A stretch of 64,000 nt of DNA from Poa pratensis. Taxonomy: Eukaryota; Streptophyta; Magnoliopsida; Poales; Poaceae. The notes under the pieces were generated by a model, which worked only from the letters and a program-made list of their open reading frames with translations, ran no database searches and was not told where the DNA came from. Numbering within the stretch: the first letter of the stretch is position 1; each line of letters starts with the position of its first letter. The position numbers and the translations under genes were made by a program. Shown here piece after piece: positions 20,310 to 30,865 of this stretch. The DNA lies in NCBI GenBank assembly GCA_947311845.1, contig CAMZMU010000049.1, forward strand, positions 10,555,138-10,619,137, read 5' to 3'.

Positions 20310-20419
20310 TTTTTTTGAAGGGATCTTCATTGCGAATTCAAACCAGAATACAAACCAGAGGAAAAGAACAGGAATTCGCAAAAGAACAAGGCCACAACAC
20401 CCAGCACAACAGCGAGGCC
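20310..20419 (-). mobile_element. Very short 5'-truncated LINE, reverse orientation
   Basis: A 110-bp insert lies between perfect 22-bp duplications at 20288-20309 and 20420-20441. The insert starts with T7 on the plus strand, which is its poly-A tail, so it is inserted in minus orientation. The site in segmental copy 1 (about 16540-16570) lacks the insert. Confidence 0.85.
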
Positions 20420-20570
20420 GAAAATCACTTCGCGTGTTTACATCATCAGGTGTGCTGAATTTTCTCCGCAAAGGCGCATGCCCCACGCGCTAGCTCGTCA
20501 ATGTGCCCTGATTTTTCGTACAGATTGGGAACACGCGTGTTTATGTGTTACTAAAATACGACTACCTACT

Positions 20571-21067
20571 TTTTGAGATGGAAATACCACTACAGTACAA
20601 TTTTTCCATTCATTTTTGGTGCATTTTGCAGAAAGGGAATGAAAGGAGACGTACACGCTAATATGCATGCATGGGAGAGAACTTCTCGATCTGCCTGTAC
20701 ATTGCCCCGAACCTTTGATCAGCAGCCCACGACCACGACTCCACGAGCCACAGGACGTCGACTCACCATACGTAATGACGTAGGCACACACCGAGTACTA
20801 GCATGAAAGGGATAGACAGATCTAATTCGCGCGCCCATGGATAAACAAATCGAGTTATTAAACCTAACAGCTACTATCAGCAGTTGGCCAAACTGAAGCA
20901 ATAAGCAAGTTCCGTTTAGAAAAAGAAAATAAAAAAACCGAAGCAAGCACAAGCGTGCAAGTTGCAACCAGCTCGATCAGCTGTGACCCTCGCGTTCGCG
21001 CCGCGTATAGATAGCTTCGCTCGCGAGGCAAAACATAGTATATTGCGAAGAAATTAAAACATAGCCG
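20571..21067. other. Intergenic sequence, no gene seen
   Basis: No reading frame with recognisable similarity, and no repeat structure, apart from the start of the LINE tail that follows. Confidence 0.45.
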
Positions 21068-21251
21068 TTCAAGTGTCGGGGGCTGTGAGAGTTTGCCCGG
21101 CTGCCTATGCGTTTGTGGGGCTTTCTTTAATTATGAGTAGTTCATTTTGAGCTGTTTGTATCGGTTTTCGTCCGGTTACCGTAAATTAATTGAGCAATTA
21201 TCTCCTTCTTAATTAATAGATTGAGACAAAACTTTTTTCTCCGTTAAAAAA
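21068..21251 (+). mobile_element. LINE 3' end fragment
   Basis: TTAATTAATAGATTGAGACAAAAC...CTCCGTT followed by A7 (21245-21251) is a plant L1-type LINE tail. The flanks AAACATAGCC (21058-21067) and AAACATGGCC (21249-21258) could be its target duplication with one mismatch. Confidence 0.55.
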
Positions 21252-21294
21252 ACATGGCCCCTGCGGCGCGGCGAATGGAAGTATATATGGATGC

Positions 21295-21331
21295 TTTTTT
21301 TTATAGAATTTCGCACTTTATTGATCACAGC
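21295..21331 (-). mobile_element. 3' tail of a LINE split by the gypsy element
   Basis: Read on the minus strand the sequence is ...GATCAATAAAGTGCGAAATTCTATA followed by A8, a LINE poly-A end. Its coding part continues on the far side of the gypsy insertion (26569-26972). The two parts are separated only by the TSD-bounded gypsy element. Confidence 0.65.
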
Positions 21332-22497
21332 TGACGTGGTGTTAACACGGCGACCTTTCTCGATGACATGAACACGGAGTAGGCCAGATTCTGATAATGC
21401 GGGTACTGCTGTTTTGATATGGAGAGGACCTCGCTGAGATAGTATACGGGTCTCTGTACGCCATGGGCATGTCCTTCCTCCATGCGCTCGACGACAAGCG
21501 CGGTATTGACCACCCTGTTGGTGGCCGAGACGTATAAGTATAGCGGCTCGCGCTCCCGAGGCGCGACTAAGACTGGAGGGCTTGTCAGGACACGCTTGAG
21601 GTCGATGAAGGTTGCTTGTGCTTCTGGTGTCCACTCAAATTTGTCTGACTTCTTCATCAGCTGATAGAATGAGAGTGTTTTTTCTCCGAGCTTGCTGATG
21701 AAACGACTGAGGGCTGCCACCCGACCTGCTAGCTTTTGCACCTCCCGAAGCTTGATCGGCCGCTCCATGGTCAGGATGGCTTGGATTTTCTCCGGGTCCG
21801 CCTCAATGCCTCGAGCCGAGACGAGGTACCCCAGAAGTTGTCCGGCTGGCACTCCAAGGACACACTTCTTAGGGCTGAGCTTGATCGTGTAGCGATTGAG
21901 GTTGGAGAATGTCTCTCGCATGTCGTCGAGGAGTGTGTCCTCCTCCTTGGTTTTGATGATGATGTCGTCGACATATACTTGGACGTTTCGTCCGATCTGC
22001 TCCTTGAGGCAGTTCTGCATCATGCGCTGGTACGTGGCACCAGCGTTCTTGAGCCCGAAGGGCATGGTTGTGTAGCAATAGACGCTGTATGGCGTGATGA
22101 AGGCCGTTTTGTCCTCGTCTTCGACCTTCATCCTTATCTGGTTGTAGCCTGAGTAGGCATCCAGGAAGGATAGACGTGCGCAGCCCACAGTGGAATCGAC
22201 TATCTGGTCGATGCGTGGCAGCGAGAAGTGGTCTTTGGAACAACATTTGTTGAGAGCTGTGAAGTCGACACACATGCGAAGTATGTCTGAATGCTTTTTT
22301 GGTACAAGGACGGGGTTGGCTACCCAATCTGATTTCTTGATCTCGCGGATGAACTTGGCTGCGAGTAACCTATCGACCTCCTGTCCGATGGCTTCCCGTT
22401 TCGGCTCGGAGAATCGATGCATTGTTTGCTTCACGGGTCTGGTGTCTGGAAATAGTTGGAGAGAGTGCTCGGCAAATTCCCTGGGTATGCCTGACAT
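21325..22497 (-). pseudogene. Gypsy pol fragment: reverse transcriptase and partial RNase H
   Basis: A 390-codon frame. It contains the reverse transcriptase blocks WVANPVLVPKK, MCVDFTALNK, LSFLDAYSGYNQI, MPFGLKNAGATYQRMM, the catalytic YVDDII and KCVLGVPAGQLLGYLVSARGI, followed by the start of an RNase H (PLYLYVSATNRVVNTALVVER, then RPVYYLSEVLS). The frame runs straight into the LTR end and the host flank at the deletion junction, so its last residues are not pol. Integrase is missing. The fragment is cut off from gag-protease by an upstream stop, so no polyprotein can be made. Confidence 0.85.
21332..21348 (-). mobile_element. 17-bp remnant of the gypsy 3' LTR
   Basis: TGACGTGGTGTTAACAC equals the corresponding end of the 5' LTR (26091-26107) and directly follows the target duplication ACAGC. 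Confidence 0.8.
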
Positions 22498-24906
22498 ATC
22501 GGCTGTACACCAGGCAAAGATTTCCCAGTTCTCACGGAGGAATTTGACGAGCGCGCCTTCCTATGCGGGAGATAAGCTTGATGACATGTTGACCGTCTTG
22601 GCTGGGTCCGTCTGGTGCACCTGATGCGATCTCGTGTCGTTTGTGGCGTTGAAGGCACTGTCGGGTGCCGATTTCTTGGCTTCAGGAAAGAGGGTGCGAT
22701 CATTGGTAAGGGAAAGTTCTGCGAGTTGCTCCTACATGCCAAACATCTCGGAGATCTTGCTGAACTCCCGGTCGCAGCTATCCGAGCGATGGAAGTTGCC
22801 GTTTACGGTGATGACTCCCTTGGGTCCCGGCATCTTCAGCTTGAGGTATGCGTAGTGCGGGACAACCATGAATCGAGCGAATGTCGGGCGTCCAAGGATG
22901 GCGTGATACTGTGACTTCTAGTCGACAACCTCGAACTCAATCGACTCTGACCTGAAGTGCCCTGGCCCACCAAAGATAACGTCGAGTTGTATTGTGCCGA
23001 GTGGGTAGACTGCTTTGCCCAGAACGATGCCATGGAAGGTGTTCTCTGATTTTGCCAGATTTTCGACCGAGCGGTTCATTTTGCGTAGTGTGTCAGCAAA
23101 TAAGATGTTGATTCCGCTTCCTCCATCCATGAAGACTTTCGACATGGCGAACTTACCGATCTGGACGTCAAGCACTAGGGCGGCGTGCCCCGGACGCACC
23201 ACGGCAGGCGGGTGATCCTCGCGGAAGAATGTGATGCTGGTCTCGGATCCTTTCAAGTATTCGGATACGGCGGGTGGTGACATGGTGGCCAGATTGACCT
23301 GTCGAGTGTGCAGCTTCTGTAGCCTGTTGGAGGGGCGCCCCTTTTGTATCGTGTTCATTTGTCCCTGGGGCTGGGGATATTGATCTGTCGCCGCTCCAGG
23401 GCCTTCTATGTGTGGCTGGTGATGTACCGCACCCGCCATGTGCCCGGCTGCTGGAGGTGCTTGAAGGCGTTTTGAATACTCACTCGCCAACCTATTGAAT
23501 TTTCTGCAATCCTTCAGCAGGTGGCTTGAGTGGAGTTTTCCGTCCTCCCCTTTATACATGTGGAATCTGCATTCCTCCTCTATTTCTTCTGCGGGTGTGC
23601 GTTGATCTTGCGAGTCATCGCAGGGTTTCTGCAACTCCCGCTTGCGGTACCCATCGCTGTGTTGTCCGTAGTCGCGACTGCGGTCATCCTGACGGCCTCC
23701 ACTGCGGCCTCGATCATCGCGTGTGTCGACATATCCAGCCGCCACTAGTTCGGTGCCTTCTGCGTCATCGTAGTGGCGAGATTTGCGCTTCCGCCTCCGA
23801 TCGTTGCCGCGGCTATCTTTACGACTCCAGTTGCCGTTGTCGATATCGCCACGCGGTGACCCGTGGTGCTCTTCTCGCACCGAGTCTTCGCCATCTGCCC
23901 ACTCGTTGGCCACCTTCATGAGCTAGGCGATGGATCCGAGCTTCTCGCGCCCGAGTGCCTCTCGGAGGTCCCGCCTGGCAACGCCTCGGGTGAACGCATC
24001 GATCGCTCTGTCCTCCAAAACTGCGCCCATGGAGTTGCGTATGGTGGTCCAACGCCAGATGTACGATCGGAGTGACTCATCCGATCGCTGTTTGCATGCT
24101 CACAACTCTTCGAATGTTGCGGGCCGTTCGCATGTTGCGACGAAGTTTGTGACGAAATCCTCCTTGAAGTGATCCCATGAATCGTATAAGCTGTTGGGTA
24201 AGCTATTGAGCCAGTCGTGAGCTGAACCCACTAGCATCAGTTGGATGTATTGTATCGCCGTTGTTGTTGTGCCCCGCTGACAGGAGACTGCTATCTTGTA
24301 GTCTTCCAGCCAGGATGATGGTTCTTGGCGACCGTCGAACTTGGGTGTTTAAGATGTTAATCCGAACCCTTTGGACATCCTACTCTCGTGAATGCGTCGG
24401 GTGAAGCACAAAGATCCGCAGGGCTCGAACGCGTCATCAGAGTGTGATTCGCTGCTGGAGGAGCGAGAGGATCTCCTGGACCGGATTTTGTTGACCCTGC
24501 GCTGGGTTATGACGTTGCGCGTGTCCTCGCCTTCATTGAGGTGGCGAGTAACTGGTTGTCCTCGGTTCCGTCCGTCATCGTCGCGGCGCCGGCGGTCTTT
24601 GTCCTCGTGGATGGTTACTGCGCGGTTACGATCGTCGCGAGTCCGCAGGTCTCGCCGTGGGCTGGCCGCGTGGTGCCCTCTGCCTCCTTCACGTGTCGTG
24701 TTTCCCTCAGCAATCTCAGCTTCTGGGACTATGGCCGTAGCGGCCAGATTGAGTGATTTGATCTGCTGACGGTGCAGAGCCACGTTAGGGTAGCCTTTGG
24801 GAGGTTGTGTTGTTCTCAGGTATGTGGCCACCGAGAGCAAAGCTCCCGTGGCTGTTTTGGGGATAGGGATTTCCTCCTCGTCGTGCGTCATGAACGAAAC
24901 GTCCAA
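22498..24906 (-). pseudogene. Gypsy gag-protease, degenerate
   Basis: A reading frame broken by in-frame stops, among them at 22918-22920, 23920-23922, about 24107 and about 24349. The pieces carry a retrotransposon gag core (PKFDGRQEPSSWLEDYKI, then HDWLNSLPNSL), an Arg/Asp-rich region, FRMH-type CRFHMYKGEDGK and the aspartic protease motif MDGGSGINIL. Tat-type elements share this order. The stops show it is not translated as one protein. Confidence 0.75.
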
Positions 24907-26072
24907 ATTGCGGGATAGGGCCGCTTTGTCTCTTTTCCGAGAGGTGGTGTAGCCTTGAGCGGCGTCTTGGGTTCGTCCGCCCCGAGGATTGAAGAATGAA
25001 GAGATAGTCCCGCTCTTCGCACACTCGATGCACTGGCTTGCCTCTTGCGCTCGTCGAGCGCTGCTTGATATCTCTTCAGTCGAAGGTTCTCTTACCAGAT
25101 GAGGTATTGGTGTGTTGCGAGCTCCTCACGGGTCGAGTCTTCGGGCATCATGAGGCACTCCTGGATGGCCTTTTTTTGCTTTTGCCGCCATCTCCTCCGT
25201 GATGACGAGTGTTGTCTTAAAGCTTCAAAAAAAATGACGAGTGTTGTCTTCCCATCTGACAGAGTCACCGTCATTGGGTAGGTTGGCGCGTTGCGGTGAG
25301 CGGCAGCCTCAGATGTTTCGGGATCTCTCCCGTCGTTGCCGTTCTCGAAGGCCACGCAGACCTAGTAGGGGATGGCGTGTGAAACTTGGTTTCGGCCGCC
25401 ACCGCTGCAGTTGGTGAAGATGTCGGAGTCGACGTAATCGTCGAGTAGTATGCGAGGCCCGTCACCATCGTCGCAATAGGCGGACTCGACCTCTTCCTCG
25501 GCTTTTCCTGAAGAGTCGAGGGGTGATGATGCCGAGCTTGGCGAAGCAGTTGATGAAGACGCTACTCCCGCAATTGAAAAAGGCGTGAATTTTGCGGTCG
25601 GTGGAGACGCGAGTGACGAAGGCTCGGTTGACGAAGGCGCCGGTGAAGATGGCGCTCCCGATGGACATGTAGTTGATGAAGGTGTTGCCGATGCAGTCGA
25701 GTTTGTTGATGGAGATCCGGTCGACGTCACGGTCGGTGCAGATGCAGTCGATGGAGATGCGGGCACGATCACCGCAAGTTGACTCGGTCCGTCAAGTTAT
25801 GTGTTCCCCACCGGCTAACATGGAAGTTGAAACTACCGAAAGTCAGATCCGCACCTGAGTGGAGGTCCGCGAACACCGGGCGAGCGATCGGCGAGTGCGG
25901 GTCGAATCCGAAGGAGCCGAAGTACATCGGCTTAATGATTGACGGCGCGTTGCCGTTTGTCGATGAAGATGGAGCTGGCGAGTTGCCGTTTGTCGGTGAA
26001 GATGGAGCCGGCGTGTTGCCGTTTGTCGGTGAAGATGGAGCCGCCGAAACCGCGGATCCAGTGCTTGTCTTT
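24907..26072 (-). other. Gypsy 5' internal region
   Basis: The region between the primer-binding site and gag, with degenerate low-complexity frames. It holds three tandem 33-bp units at about 25950-26048 (GTTGCCGTTTGTCGGTGAAG core), equal to an 11-residue repeat (PSSPTNGNTPA type) on the minus strand. Confidence 0.6.
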
Positions 26073-26090
26073 CCCACAGACGGCGCCAAT
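26073..26090 (-). promoter_or_regulatory. Gypsy primer-binding site
   Basis: On the minus strand ATTGGCGCCGTCTGTGGG follows the LTR end directly. This sequence is characteristic of Tat-type gypsy elements of grasses. Confidence 0.75.
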
Positions 26091-26563
26091 TGACGTGGTG
26101 TTAACACATCAAATCCCATAGTTCGGTACCTAGGGTTGATATTAAGTGGGAGAGACGTGGTAGCGCTGGTAGTATCGTAGGCTGACAAGCAAGGTTTACC
26201 CCCGGAGGGTAACACCCTACTTCCTGCTTGTCTGGTTATTGATGTATGAGATGTACAATGGAGCTACAATGGCGTCCCGGTGAGATGCGATCTCGCTAGG
26301 GTTTTTGGTGGGAGTCTAGATCGGCGGCCCTCCCAGCCTTTATATAGGAGGCTGGGTCTCGGGGATTCGCATCCGACTAGGTTTAAAGATAAGGTAGGTT
26401 TCTACCGACTTAGGTTTTGCTTATCTTGGAGCGTACGTTGTCCTCTTGGGCCCCCTTCGTGGGCCTTGGTTGCGGTTTGCTGATAGGCTCGCCACTGGGA
26501 CTTAGTCTTGTACGTGCACCAGGTATCCGCATAGTGGGGCACCCGAAGGGTAGGCCTACGTCA
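26091..26563 (-). mobile_element. Gypsy 5' LTR, 473 bp
   Basis: On the minus strand the LTR begins TGACGTAGG and ends CCACGTCA, so TGACGT/ACGTCA forms a 6-bp terminal inverted repeat. A TATATAAAGG-like element lies at about 26336-26346 (minus strand). Confidence 0.85.
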
Positions 26564-26568
26564 ACAGC

Positions 26569-26972
26569 AAATCATTATACAAAGTCTCCCGGATACACTC
26601 CGGTTCAAAGTTTCTAAAAATAGAAAAACAAACTGCTGAGCAGAGCGAGCAAGAACATGTGCTGCTTCGTTACAATGACGAAAAGTATGCATGAAGAAAA
26701 TCTTGGTCAGGGCCGGAGCTGATGTGCTTAATATCTTGAACCACCACGCCCACCAAGCTTCGATCCAGCTCCGTTGTATTGAGACGCTGAATCAGCGAGA
26801 GGCAGTCAGAGACCACCACAATTTTGTCGAAACCCTCGTCGACAGTCAGGGATACCGCGCGGCGACATGCCAATGCCTCAGCCATTTCTGGCGCCGTAAC
26901 CTCCTGCTGAAGCTCGCTGCACGCAGTCAAGCATTCACCTCTGTGGTTCCGGATTACGACACTTGTACCCAT
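26569..26972 (-). pseudogene. LINE RNase H-like domain, 3' fragment
   Basis: A 100-codon frame (26670-26972) with MGTSVVIRNHRGECL, MAEALACRRAVSL, KIVVVSDCLSLIQRL: the RVT_3-type RNase H found at the C-terminus of plant LINE ORF2 proteins. It includes the Glu of the AEALA motif and the Asp of VSDC. The sequence continues to the gypsy insertion and resumes at 21331 with the poly-A tail. No reverse transcriptase is left, so the LINE was 5'-truncated; its 5' limit lies between about 26975 and 27030. Confidence 0.75.
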
Positions 26973-27019
26973 CTGACGAGAGGGAGGGAAAAGAGCTGCA
27001 CAAATGCTCCGCAGCCAGC

Positions 27020-27719
27020 CTAGTTTGTAGACAGTAGAATAGTTACCATCTTCATATCTTGTCTGCTATCGACCGAACCGGTTAGCTTCGCGTACGTACG
27101 TCTCTCTAGCTCGATCTCGCGCTTTCTCAAACTATCGGAGACCTGTTGCTGACCTGCCGTATAGTGTATGCAACTTTTTTTCCCTCGATAATGCGACCAA
27201 AGGCATGCTGCTAATTGAAAAAAGGCCGGTGACACGTGACTCGCTACAAAAAAAAAGTACACATAAATATGGAGAGGCAACTCTTTTTAATATACCGCCT
27301 TAGAAAGTTAATGTAAAACTGAACAATAAAGCATACAAAATTATGCATTCTTTGAAAAAAAATTAAATTTAAACGAGCACCATCAGTAGATGCATGGTCA
27401 TATATATCAAAGTGTTTGAATTTTCAAAAAAATTCGGTACGTAATCGGACGATATTTTCTGGTAACAGCGTTGACCTGTCACAGCTGAAATTGTTTGGGT
27501 CGGTAAACAAAATCTTGGTTGAGAATTAAGTTATTTCTGGATCGACTGAAAACTAGTTGATCCTATGTTAGTGACGAAGACACCAAATGAATTGGGCGAA
27601 GACGAAGTGGCTAAGGGCGTGCGGTTATATGTTGATGAGGAAATAGAAATCTCAATCGATGTAAAAACATACACCGGTTGTAATCACCGGGTCCGTCGTA
27701 GAACAAGAAAGGAAGCAAT
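27020..27719. other. Intergenic sequence, no gene called
   Basis: AT-rich with no recognised repeat. A 69-codon frame at 27565-27774 has no known motif and runs into the conserved promoter of the zinc-finger pseudogene, so it is not called. Confidence 0.45.
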
Positions 27720-27735
27720 AAGTCATCGTCACTCT

Positions 27736-27743
27736 TACGTCAC
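27736..27743 (+). promoter_or_regulatory. Conserved TACGTCAC element
   Basis: TACGTCAC is kept at the same relative place upstream of the paralogue (33754-33761). ACGTCA is a bZIP-type binding core. Confidence 0.5.
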
Positions 27744-27825
27744 GCCAGGTGGAGTGACTTCATACACCCAGTAAAGTAAATAAAGTACGTGTACACAAGA
27801 CCAAAAGGATCCTTTCCGCGGACTG

Positions 27826-27840
27826 GAGAACGTTCGAGAC
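27826..27840 (+). promoter_or_regulatory. Heat-shock-element-like site
   Basis: GAGAACGTTCGAGAC contains GAA-NN-TTC-NN-GA, and its counterpart GAGAACGTTCCAGAC is at 33864-33878. The shared form suggests heat or oxidative-stress control of the ancestral gene. Confidence 0.5.
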
Positions 27841-28116
27841 ACTTCCGATCGAGCTCGGTCGCTACCAACAAACAACTCACGTGCACACACGAGCGCAACC
27901 GCGATCGAGCAAGAGCGTTGCCCCCGCTGCTAAGCTACCGCGCGCCTAGCTGCGCACCACACGTCCGACCATATCCGAGCGCATCCCTCCGCCACGCCGT
28001 AAACGTCGCGTTGCCCTCCTCTGATTGGTCCGCCACGCTACATATATAGTCGGCCCGCCCCCGCCAACTTGGCACCCACGTAAGCTTCTCCGACACCGCC
28101 TCGTACGCAGCCAACC

Positions 28117-28126
28117 TATATATATA
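28117..28126 (+). promoter_or_regulatory. TATA box of the C2H2 pseudogene
   Basis: CCTATATATATAGG lies about 105 bp before the ATG at 28231. Upstream are ATTGGTCC (28024-28031) and CCACGTAAGCT (28077-28087), both kept in the paralogue. Confidence 0.6.
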
Positions 28127-28230
28127 GGCGCGCCGCCCCGCCTCCCCCGCATTCATATCCTTCCTCTCACAGAGACGCAGAAGATAATCGAGATCAACGT
28201 ACGAGGATAACTAAGACGAGCAGATCATCC

Positions 28231-28727
28231 ATGGGAGCAGGAATAAAGCGCGAAAGGGAGGAGGAGCCGGTGTCGCTCACCACGGACTCGACGACGTCGT
28301 CCATGACGTCGGCGGACTCAACGCCCATGGCGGCCAGGAAGAGGGCGCGCCGCGGGAGGGTGGTGGCGACGTCGGGCGAGGGGGACTTCGTGTGCAAGAC
28401 GTGCGGCCGTGCCTTCACGTGGCGCTCGGCGGCCACCGGACCAGCCACCTCCGGGGCCGCCACGGGCTGGAGCTCGGAGTCGGCGTCGTGAAAGCTATCA
28501 GGGAGCGGAAGCGGCTCGAGGACAAGGATAGGCAGCACGAGTGCCACATCTGCGGCCTCGGCTTCGAGATGGGCCAGGCGCTCGGGGGGCACATGAGGCG
28601 GCACCGCGAGGAGATGGCGCTCGGTGGCGCCGGCGGCGAGGACCAGTGGGTCATCGCGCTGCCGGATCAGGAGGTGGTTCGGCACGGTGACCACAGGCCG
28701 CCGGTTTTGCTCGAACTGTTCGTCTAG
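28231..28727 (+). pseudogene. C2H2 zinc-finger gene broken by a 7-bp deletion
   Basis: The frame starts MGAGIKREREEEPVSL like the paralogue at 34285 and keeps the basic segment RKRARRGR and the first Cys pair (CKTC). Between 28420 and 28421 seven bases present in the paralogue (CGTTCCA) are missing. This removes the Ser-Phe-Gln of the first SFQALGGH motif and shifts the frame, which then stops at 28489-28491 after 86 residues. The second frame (to 28727) keeps ALGGHRTSH, the second finger CHICGLGFEMGQALGGHMRRH and the PPVLLELFV end. The EAR motif is also shortened: the paralogue has VSLALSL, this copy only VSL. It is a pseudogene, or less likely an assembly error. The promoter is still well preserved, which suggests recent inactivation. 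Confidence 0.85.
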
Positions 28728-29411
28728 CTAGGCTGGATCCGACTGCCCTAATTAATAGACCACATGTAAATTGTCTGTAGAATGACTTTTTGTTGATTAA
28801 CTAGCGTCTCGATTAATTCTTGAAATTTTGTGTTGGGTTGGTTGGCCAGTTTTTGAACCGTTTGTGGGATTCATTCATTCATATCATACATATATGCTCC
28901 ATATAACACTCTCAGGAAAGAAATCTTCTGTTCACGAATTAATGACGAGTCATGAACGTACGTGGCTCTATTGTAAATGCAAATACGCGCGAAACCGATG
29001 GAACTGCCGCTGTAATCAGAAATCTCACCTTAATTTGGATCTCCAAATGTTGTCCTCGAGTTAGTTTTGTATCCTGTATGCGTATTGTTTGGTTTTGTCC
29101 TAGTGTATGACCGTTATGTTGGCCATCATCCTCATTTCATTCGTAAACTAAAATTCCAATTTAAGGTCGATTTGAAAATTTCTGCAATAAGGCTTGGAAA
29201 CTAAGATGGTCCACACTGAATTGTTTGTGCCTAAACATATTCTCTCGCTCTGTACGTACGTGGTTCACTCGGGTTCCCATGGCGACGCATGGGGCGGTAT
29301 GTACTGTGCTCACGCCAGGGTGCGGCGATATGGCTCGGCACCGGAGAGCCCGGTATTTGAATTTTTTTAAAAGTTTATATTTAAAGCTTCAGAAAAATTC
29401 AAACAAAATAC
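28728..29411. other. 3' flank and intergenic sequence, no gene seen
   Basis: The probable 3' untranslated region of the zinc-finger copy, then AT-rich sequence without recognised genes. Confidence 0.5.
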
Positions 29412-29640
29412 CACGATGTAGATAAAACTATGCACTACGACTATGAAAAGGTATTTATCTGAAATACAATGCATTATAGCCTTAGCAAAAAAGCCAAAAT
29501 ACAGATCTGGGGCATGATCATACAACTTTTTTTAATCTAAAATTTGATCGATTTGTCTTTTTTGCTGAGCCAAAAATAATATGTATTTCAGACTGATCTT
29601 TTTCAGGACCGTAGTGTATGTGGTTGGCTACATCCAGGTA
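29412..29640. mobile_element. Foldback element, probable MITE
   Basis: Inverted blocks pair across the segment: GATGTAGATAAAACTATGCAC with GTGTATGTGGTTGGCTACATC, and TCTGAAATACAATGC...AGCAAAAAAG with CTTTTTTGCT...GTATTTCAGA. Termini and target duplication are not sharply defined. It is absent from the matching part of duplication copy 2. Confidence 0.5.
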
Positions 29641-30853
29641 TTCCTTTTTTATTTTTTTTGAAACGTCTTCAAAAACAGGCTCCCTATCGCCCGGGAGCCA
29701 ACCCGACTATTCGGCTCACGCCTTATGTACTTACTCCTATACTACGTATCCTAGCTGCGAACTGACTTGACCAAAGACTAAAGTTGACCAGTCCACTTTC
29801 GGCTGTCGTCCACACTTGCCTTGCTCTCGAAGCCGGCCGGCGCGCGTCACTGTACTCTGAACAAGGTCATGCGTGTTTAAACTACTACTTTCTCTTCCAA
29901 CTGGTAGTACTCATTGCATGCACGTACGGGCAGGCGGCCGGAATAATTCCGATGGGCGCGCGGTGACGATGTCACCGTGCAGATGCATGTTATAATCTAC
30001 AGTACTTGTGTCCCGAGTAGTTTTAGTTCTTTGCTGCTGGACAGGTTCCGACAAGTTTCGTGTGCGTGTGCCATGAGCCGCGATTGACGTCTTGTATCCA
30101 CAGCCGTCCTCCCTCGAGTCTTCCACAGTCGACACGGCTAAGCTTGTCCTCGGACGCGCACAAGCCAATAACATAAATTAGTTGATCTGTCACTCACAAC
30201 CTGGTCAATAGACCAAGAGCCCATGCATGGTTTTGGATGCATTGGATAAGTATAAGCATCCATACCGGCCGGAAGTGTCCAAACTTGGCACTCACATTCA
30301 GTAGGGGCGCAAACCACATTCAGTACTTAGTTTACTTAAGGCCGGTATAATACAAACTGTGCACTCAGAAAATTACGCGGTGTGATGCATATATACTTCG
30401 TCCTGTCGACAAACCGCCGTGCGTGGAAAGCCAACTGCGCCGCCTAATTTGTTCCCATGGAATAGAAGAAAGAAACAGCTGCAAAGCTTCGTCTGGCGGC
30501 AACAAAAGCAGGCCACTGATAGAGACTAACCGAGTATACGAACAGATGATACAGCGCATTTGGTCCTGTCATTCTCCTCGCTTTCTTTTCTTGGCGAACC
30601 CTTAATTATCAGAGAAGGTGTGTGCGAGGCAACGTCGTTGTCTACGTGGCTTCTGCACATGCATGTCGATCCATTACAAACTTGCAAACTTCATCTTGCT
30701 TCATGCCCTAGTGTTTACTTCTGCAGACGTGGAAAGTACTACATATAGGTAGACTCGCTGGAAACATTGATCAAGGACGAAAAGAAATCTAAAATAGGAC
30801 AAATTCAAAAAAAGAAGATGCAAATTAAAATAGTGCCGAGATATTAACACTAC
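29641..30853. other. Intergenic sequence, no gene seen
   Basis: Includes the distal part of segmental duplication B (to about 30190). No reading frame with known motifs is seen on either strand. Confidence 0.45.
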
Positions 30854-30865
30854 ATAGTACAGTAG

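Larger units (their letters stand above)
18990..20570. repeat. Segmental duplication A, copy 2 (C2H2 gene)
   Basis: Paralogous to 15220-16700 in the same orientation, covering the gene, its promoter and the distal upstream region. This copy carries an additional 110-bp LINE insertion at 20310-20419 that is absent from copy 1. Confidence 0.85.
21332..26563 (-). mobile_element. Ty3/gypsy element (Tat-like), 3' deleted, TSD ACAGC
   Basis: The element lies on the minus strand between the 5-mers ACAGC at 21327-21331 and 26564-26568. It has a complete 5' LTR, a primer-binding site, degenerate gag-protease, reverse transcriptase and part of RNase H, and then only the last 17 bp of the 3' LTR (TGACGTGGTGTTAACAC at 21332-21348, identical to 26091-26107). 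Integrase, the rest of RNase H, the 3' internal end and about 455 bp of the 3' LTR are therefore deleted, but the outermost 3' end remains. The lineage call rests on the TGGCGCCGTCTGTGGGA site and the DGGSGINIL protease motif. Confidence 0.85.
27720..30190. repeat. Segmental duplication B, copy 1 (C2H2 pseudogene)
   Basis: This segment aligns with 33740-36390 in the same orientation: promoter elements, zinc-finger gene and a distal block with GATGTCACCGT, ACTTGTGTCCC, GACAGGTTC(C/A)GACAAG, CCCTCGAGTC and AGTTGATCTGTC. The copies have since gained different insertions. Confidence 0.8.
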
